A program made the translations under genes and the position numbers. A DNA stretch of 64,000 bases, taken from contig JAEWMQ010000041.1 in assembly GCA_023393125.1 (NCBI GenBank), positions 62,001-126,000 of the forward strand, in the 5' to 3' direction. Below are positions 60,597 to 64,000 of this stretch, piece by piece (position 1 is the first letter of the stretch; each line of letters starts with the position of its first letter). Source of the DNA: Bacillota bacterium. Lineage in GTDB: Bacteria; Bacillota; Clostridia; Lachnospirales; Cellulosilyticaceae. The notes beneath the pieces are model-generated. The model had not been told where the DNA came from, did not search any database, and saw nothing but the letters and a program-made list of their open reading frames with translations.

Positions 60597-62255
60597 ATGA
60601 GTGAAATGGTTCGTATTTTATTTAAAGATGGGAAAGAGATAGAAGTACAAAAAGGAACAACCTTTGAGATGTTAGCTGAAAAAGTCAAAGAACAGACAGA
60701 CTATCCCATTATGTTAGCTGAAAGTGAAAATAGCTATAAAGAACTAGCTGCTCCTATCCTACATGATTTATCAGGTGTTCGCTTCATTCACTTGAATGAA
60801 AAAGATGGTATGCGTGTTTATCAACGTAGTGCCACTTTTTTACTTGTTGCAGCAGCTAAACGTGTTTTCCCAAACCGTCATATTATTGTTAATCATCATA
60901 TTGCAGGAGGCTATTTCTGTGAGTTTAAAGATGAGATCATGTGTACTGAGGCCAATATCCAAAAGCTTGAAGAGATGATGTGGCAAATGGTAAAAGAAGA
61001 ATTACCTATTAAAAAAGATGTTTTGAGCATTGATCAAGCAATGGAACTTTTTGAAGCAGAAGGAATGTTAGATAAAAAAGAACTGTTTAAATATAGAAGA
61101 ACTTCCACTGTGAATATCTATGAATTGGATCAAGCAAAAGATTATTTCTATGGATATATGCTTACTAATACAAAAGCTATTCAAATCTTTAAGCTTATTC
61201 CATACGCGCATGGTTTTATCTTACAATTTCCTGATGAAAAAACGCCTAGTCATCTAGCGCCTTTTGTGCCTCAACCTAAGTTGTCTAATGTGTTTAGAGA
61301 ATCAGAAAAATGGGCACGTATTTTGGGAGTAGATACAGTAAGTGCGCTTAATAATGTCATTGCTAGAGGTGAAACAGATGAACTAATTAAGATTTCAGAA
61401 GCACTTCATGAAAAGAAAATTGCAGAAATAGCAGATCAAATTGTAGCCAAAAAGTATATTAAACTGGTATTAATTGCAGGGCCTTCCTCTTCTGGAAAAA
61501 CAACAAGTGCAAAAAGGTTAGGTATTCAATTAAAGGTGAATGGTATGAAACCACATGTTATATCTATTGATGATTACTTTGTGGATAGAGAACATACACC
61601 CAAAGATGAAAAGGGAGATTATGACTTTGAAGCCTTAGAAGCTATTGATATCCCACTTTTCAATGAGCATATGAAAGCACTTATTGAGGGAAAAGAAGTT
61701 GAAATACCTACGTTTAACTTTATGACAGGTAAAAGGGAGTATAATGGCAATAAGATTAAACTAGCGCCAGAAGAAATACTGATTATAGAAGGAATTCACG
61801 GCCTTAATGAGAAATTAAGTTACGCTATTCCGGCTGAAAATAAATTTAAAATTTATGTGAGTTGTTTAACTCAACTTAATATTGATGAGCATAACCGCAT
61901 TCCAACAACAGATACTAGGCTTATTAGACGTATGGTAAGAGATAATCAATATCGTGGGATTGATCCAGAAAAAACGCTAGCTATTTGGGCGTCAGTAAGA
62001 CGAGGTGAAAATAAGAATATTTTCCCTTTCCAAGAAGAAGCTGATGCAATGCTTAATACAGTGCTCATTTATGAATTAGCTGTTTTAAAATCGAAAGCAG
62101 AGCCATTACTCTTTAGAATTACACGTCAATCACCATATTATACAGAAGCTAAACGTATGTTGAAATTTTTAGAATATTTTCTGCCGATGGATACATCTGA
62201 GATTCCAAGTAATTCACTTATAAGAGAATTCTTGGGAGGAAGCTCTTTTCATTAA
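60597..62255 (+). CDS. Nucleoside kinase with N-terminal TGS-like and ThrRS-type domains
   Basis: A 552-residue protein. The C-terminal part is a uridine kinase-like P-loop kinase with GPSSSGKTTSAKRL near residue 294, ISIDDYFVDREHTP and IPTTDTRLIRRMVRDN. The N-terminal 240 residues match the TGS and editing-like domains of threonyl-tRNA synthetase (DGKEIEVQKGT; VNHHIAGGYFCEF), which do not carry aminoacylation activity. Clostridial homologues are named nucleoside kinase; the role of the N-terminal part is unknown. GGGGGG is before the ATG. Confidence 0.88.
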   Translation: MSEMVRILFKDGKEIEVQKGTTFEMLAEKVKEQTDYPIMLAESENSYKELAAPILHDLSGVRFIHLNEKDGMRVYQRSATFLLVAAAKRVFPNRHIIVNHHIAGGYFCEFKDEIMCTEANIQKLEEMMWQMVKEELPIKKDVLSIDQAMELFEAEGMLDKKELFKYRRTSTVNIYELDQAKDYFYGYMLTNTKAIQIFKLIPYAHGFILQFPDEKTPSHLAPFVPQPKLSNVFRESEKWARILGVDTVSALNNVIARGETDELIKISEALHEKKIAEIADQIVAKKYIKLVLIAGPSSSGKTTSAKRLGIQLKVNGMKPHVISIDDYFVDREHTPKDEKGDYDFEALEAIDIPLFNEHMKALIEGKEVEIPTFNFMTGKREYNGNKIKLAPEEILIIEGIHGLNEKLSYAIPAENKFKIYVSCLTQLNIDEHNRIPTTDTRLIRRMVRDNQYRGIDPEKTLAIWASVRRGENKNIFPFQEEADAMLNTVLIYELAVLKSKAEPLLFRITRQSPYYTEAKRMLKFLEYFLPMDTSEIPSNSLIREFLGGSSFH

Positions 62256-62281
62256 ATTGAGAGAAAAGTAAGGTCTATTAA

Positions 62282-62310
62282 TTGACAATAAAAAAGAAGT
62301 AGTGTAAAAT
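62282..62310 (+). promoter_or_regulatory. Promoter of rnpB
   Basis: TTGACA (62282-62287), 17-base spacer, TAAAAT (62305-62310), with the RNA 5' end predicted at 62317. Confidence 0.78.
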
Positions 62311-62316
62311 AAACGA

Positions 62317-62673
62317 GTTGTTAAGTAAGTCAGACAGTCGCACGCACATGGCTGAAAGGTAGTGCTTGAGGAACGTCCGGGCTCCACAGAGCAAAGTGCT
62401 GGGTAATACCCAGTGGAGGCGACTCTAAGGAAAGTGCAACAGAAATAAACCACCTATCATCTGATAGGAAAGGGTGGAAAGGTGAGGTAAGAGCTCACCG
62501 TCCCTTAGGTGACTAAGGGAGCCATGTAAACCCCACTTGGAGCAAGACCGTATAGAAAGACATTAATAGCTGCTCGCTAGTCTTTGGGTAGGTCGCTAGA
62601 GCCTATAGGTAACTATAGGCGTAGATAGATGACTGTTTGATACAGAACCCGGCTTATAGACTTGGTTAACAAC
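62317..62673 (+). ncRNA. rnpB: RNase P RNA
   Basis: The catalytic RNA that trims tRNA 5' ends. The ends pair as the P1 helix (GTTGTTAAGTAAGTC with GACTTGGTTAACAAC). The conserved 5' segment GAGGAACGTCCGGGCTCC and the 3' segment ACAGAACCCGGCTTATAGAC are both present, as is the GAGCAAGACCG segment. About 357 bases, the expected size. Ends are set by P1 and are approximate to a few bases. Confidence 0.95.
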
Positions 62674-62686
62674 TTTATATGAATAG

Positions 62687-62730
62687 TTAAGAGAACATAC
62701 CTAAGGGAATTAGGGTGTTCTCTTTTTTAT
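62687..62730 (+). terminator. Intrinsic terminator of rnpB
   Basis: AAGAGAACA (62689-62697) pairs with TGTTCTCTT (62716-62724), with an inner CCTAA/TTAGG stem and T-run. Confidence 0.92.
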
Positions 62731-62890
62731 TATATAAAAGTATACTATATTGTTTAAGTATATAGGAGATTAACAGAGATATTAAAGTGAAAAAGATTTG
62801 TAATTAGTTAATAATAACATTATAATTAGAATATAAAGTTTTAAAAATAATTAATTTATACTTTATTGTAAAAATTCATCAAATATAAAA

Positions 62891-62919
62891 TTGACTATTA
62901 CAAGTAATTATCATAGAAT
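62891..62919 (+). promoter_or_regulatory. Promoter of the TadZ/CpaE-like gene
   Basis: TTGACT (62891-62896), 17-base spacer, TAGAAT (62914-62919). The 160 bases before it are AT-rich, with nothing else seen. Confidence 0.6.
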
Positions 62920-62960
62920 TATATATAAGCAAAAAAAGATAATAAGGGGTGAAGGGTAAA

Positions 62961-63980
62961 ATGTCTATGAATTTAATCATTGCCGACACGGATCAAGAAT
63001 ACGTGGAAAGATTAAAGGATTATATTTTAAATAAGTATCAAGATCAATACATCATTGAACTTATTTATGATAAATACCAACTTAAAGACAAGATAAAGCA
63101 GGAAAAGTGCCAGGTTCTATTGTTAACACCGAATTTATACGACCCAGAAATGAATATAAAAAATATTGGCTTACCAATTATTTTAGTTGATGAAGAGGCA
63201 CCTTTACCTTATCCAGATAAATTTAAAAGGTCAATCAATAAGTATACGCGTATTACATCTTTGATGCATTATGTTGAAGAAGAATATAAAGAAATGGAGA
63301 GGAATAAACCTATTGTATATGGCGTTTATTCACCTGCTGGTGGGGTAGGGAAAACAACTATTGCCTTATCTACCGCCATTGCATATGCACAAGCTGGTAA
63401 GAAGGTATTATACTTTAATCTTGAAGACTTGGATAGTACACCTATGTTTTTTGAAAAAGCAGAGGTACCACCTGTGGAGGGGTTACTTAATCTAGCGAAA
63501 GATTCGTATGAACAAATGTTAGCCAAAAGAATTGGACAAGATAAACGTACCGGTGTAATGTATTTCACAAGGGAAGTCCAAGCTTTAGATCCTTATGCGA
63601 TTAGTGCGGAGGAAGTAAGCCGCATTGTTGAAACGCTTATTGAAAGTGGTATGGCTAATATTGTCATTATAGATTTAAGTACAGCGCTTAATTTCCTTAA
63701 TCGCCAAGTATTTGAAATGGCTGATTATCTAATGATGGTTATTAACCAAAATACTCAATCAGCTTATAAAACGAATTGTTTTATGGCCCAAGAGGAGCTT
63801 ATGGGCTCAATAAGAGAAAAGCTTAGATTTGTTATTAATCAAGGTAAAGAACTAGGTATCAATCAAAATGTTGAAGTAATTGCAAGGATTGATAAGCTTT
63901 ATGCAACCAATCCTTTAGGATTATGTGAGTATATTGCACAAAATCATTTTTTAAATCTTCATGGCTTAAATGAGCAGTAA
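62961..63980 (+). CDS. TadZ/CpaE-like P-loop ATPase
   Basis: A 339-residue MinD/ParA-superfamily ATPase. The first 115 residues look like a degenerate receiver domain (NLIIADTDQEYVERLKDYI, VLLLTPNLYDPEMNI, IILVDEEAPL). Residues about 118-330 form the ATPase with SPAGGVGKTTIALS; the usual deviant Walker A (KGGVGKT) has its first Lys replaced. TadZ/CpaE proteins position type IV or Tad pilus machinery at a pole. The ATG at 62961 follows GAAGGG and AAGGGG; others are 62949 (GTG) and 62967. AAGGAG for a next gene is at the window end, so an operon probably continues. Confidence 0.8.
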   Translation: MSMNLIIADTDQEYVERLKDYILNKYQDQYIIELIYDKYQLKDKIKQEKCQVLLLTPNLYDPEMNIKNIGLPIILVDEEAPLPYPDKFKRSINKYTRITSLMHYVEEEYKEMERNKPIVYGVYSPAGGVGKTTIALSTAIAYAQAGKKVLYFNLEDLDSTPMFFEKAEVPPVEGLLNLAKDSYEQMLAKRIGQDKRTGVMYFTREVQALDPYAISAEEVSRIVETLIESGMANIVIIDLSTALNFLNRQVFEMADYLMMVINQNTQSAYKTNCFMAQEELMGSIREKLRFVINQGKELGINQNVEVIARIDKLYATNPLGLCEYIAQNHFLNLHGLNEQ

Positions 63981-64000
63981 CATATCTAGCTAAAAAGGAG

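Noticed and set aside
1..64000. CRISPR arrays, insertion sequences or prophage genes
   Set aside because: No regularly spaced direct repeats, transposase-like or phage structural proteins were recognised in the window.

Overview
The window is AT-rich, densely packed chromosomal DNA of a low-GC Firmicute. An anaerobic clostridium of the Lachnospirales is most likely, possibly close to Cellulosilyticum (a guess from memory, with no search run). The evidence is the AGGAGG-type ribosome binding sites, the infB-rbfA-truB-ribF-rpsO-pnp and dgt-dnaG-rpoD orders, a glycine T-box, pyruvate phosphate dikinase, and an electron-bifurcating [FeFe] hydrogenase with H-cluster sensor proteins. There is no CRISPR array, transposase, prophage or rRNA operon. 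Most genes are on the + strand; only a DUF4397-like gene and a tRNA-Leu are on the - strand.

Layout. 1-6.7 kb: translation and RNA genes (infB 3' part, rbfA, truB, ribF, rpsO, pnp) with structured leaders ahead of rpsO and pnp. 6.7-9.3 kb: a CPBP membrane protease, a small unknown protein, a flavin reductase-like protein, and a convergent DUF4397-like gene. 9.5-21.7 kb: the most distinctive region. It holds an AlbA_2/Schlafen-type ATPase, two DRTGG proteins, a GHKL kinase-like ATPase, an H-cluster protein with altered catalytic loops, a PHP protein, the hndABCD bifurcating hydrogenase behind a near-perfect Rex operator, and then a PAS-containing sensory hydrogenase (hydS) translationally coupled to a PP2C/SpoIIE phosphatase. 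21.8-27 kb: an L,D-transpeptidase, an M18 aminopeptidase, two cyclophilins and a DUF1292 protein. 27-35 kb: topoisomerase IV-like parE/parC, proB, ruvAB, zapA. 34.7-46.8 kb: a U32/RlhA-like protein, a FtsW/RodA-PBP pair, a secreted stalk protein, a flavoprotein oxidase, a VOC protein, a small helical protein, a NUDIX enzyme and an S66 peptidase.

47-64 kb: tRNA-Leu(CAA) on the - strand, an ECF sigma/anti-sigma pair, T-box-controlled glyS, ppdK with a long leader, an alpha/beta hydrolase, the dgt-dnaG-rpoD operon running on to trmK, a Nif3-like gene and a nucleoside kinase, the RNase P RNA gene, and a TadZ/CpaE-like ATPase at the right edge.

How the genes work together. The central metabolic unit is hndABCD, which would couple NADH and reduced ferredoxin oxidation to H2 release. 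Its upstream Rex box implies control by the NADH/NAD+ ratio. On both sides lie genes that look like a hydrogen or redox signalling route: H-cluster proteins as sensors, a PP2C phosphatase and a GHKL kinase as antagonistic enzymes, and DRTGG proteins as possible phospho-targets, because no STAS protein is present. This resembles the phosphatase-linked (group C3) sensory hydrogenase arrangement known from clostridia. Its wiring is inferred here, not shown.
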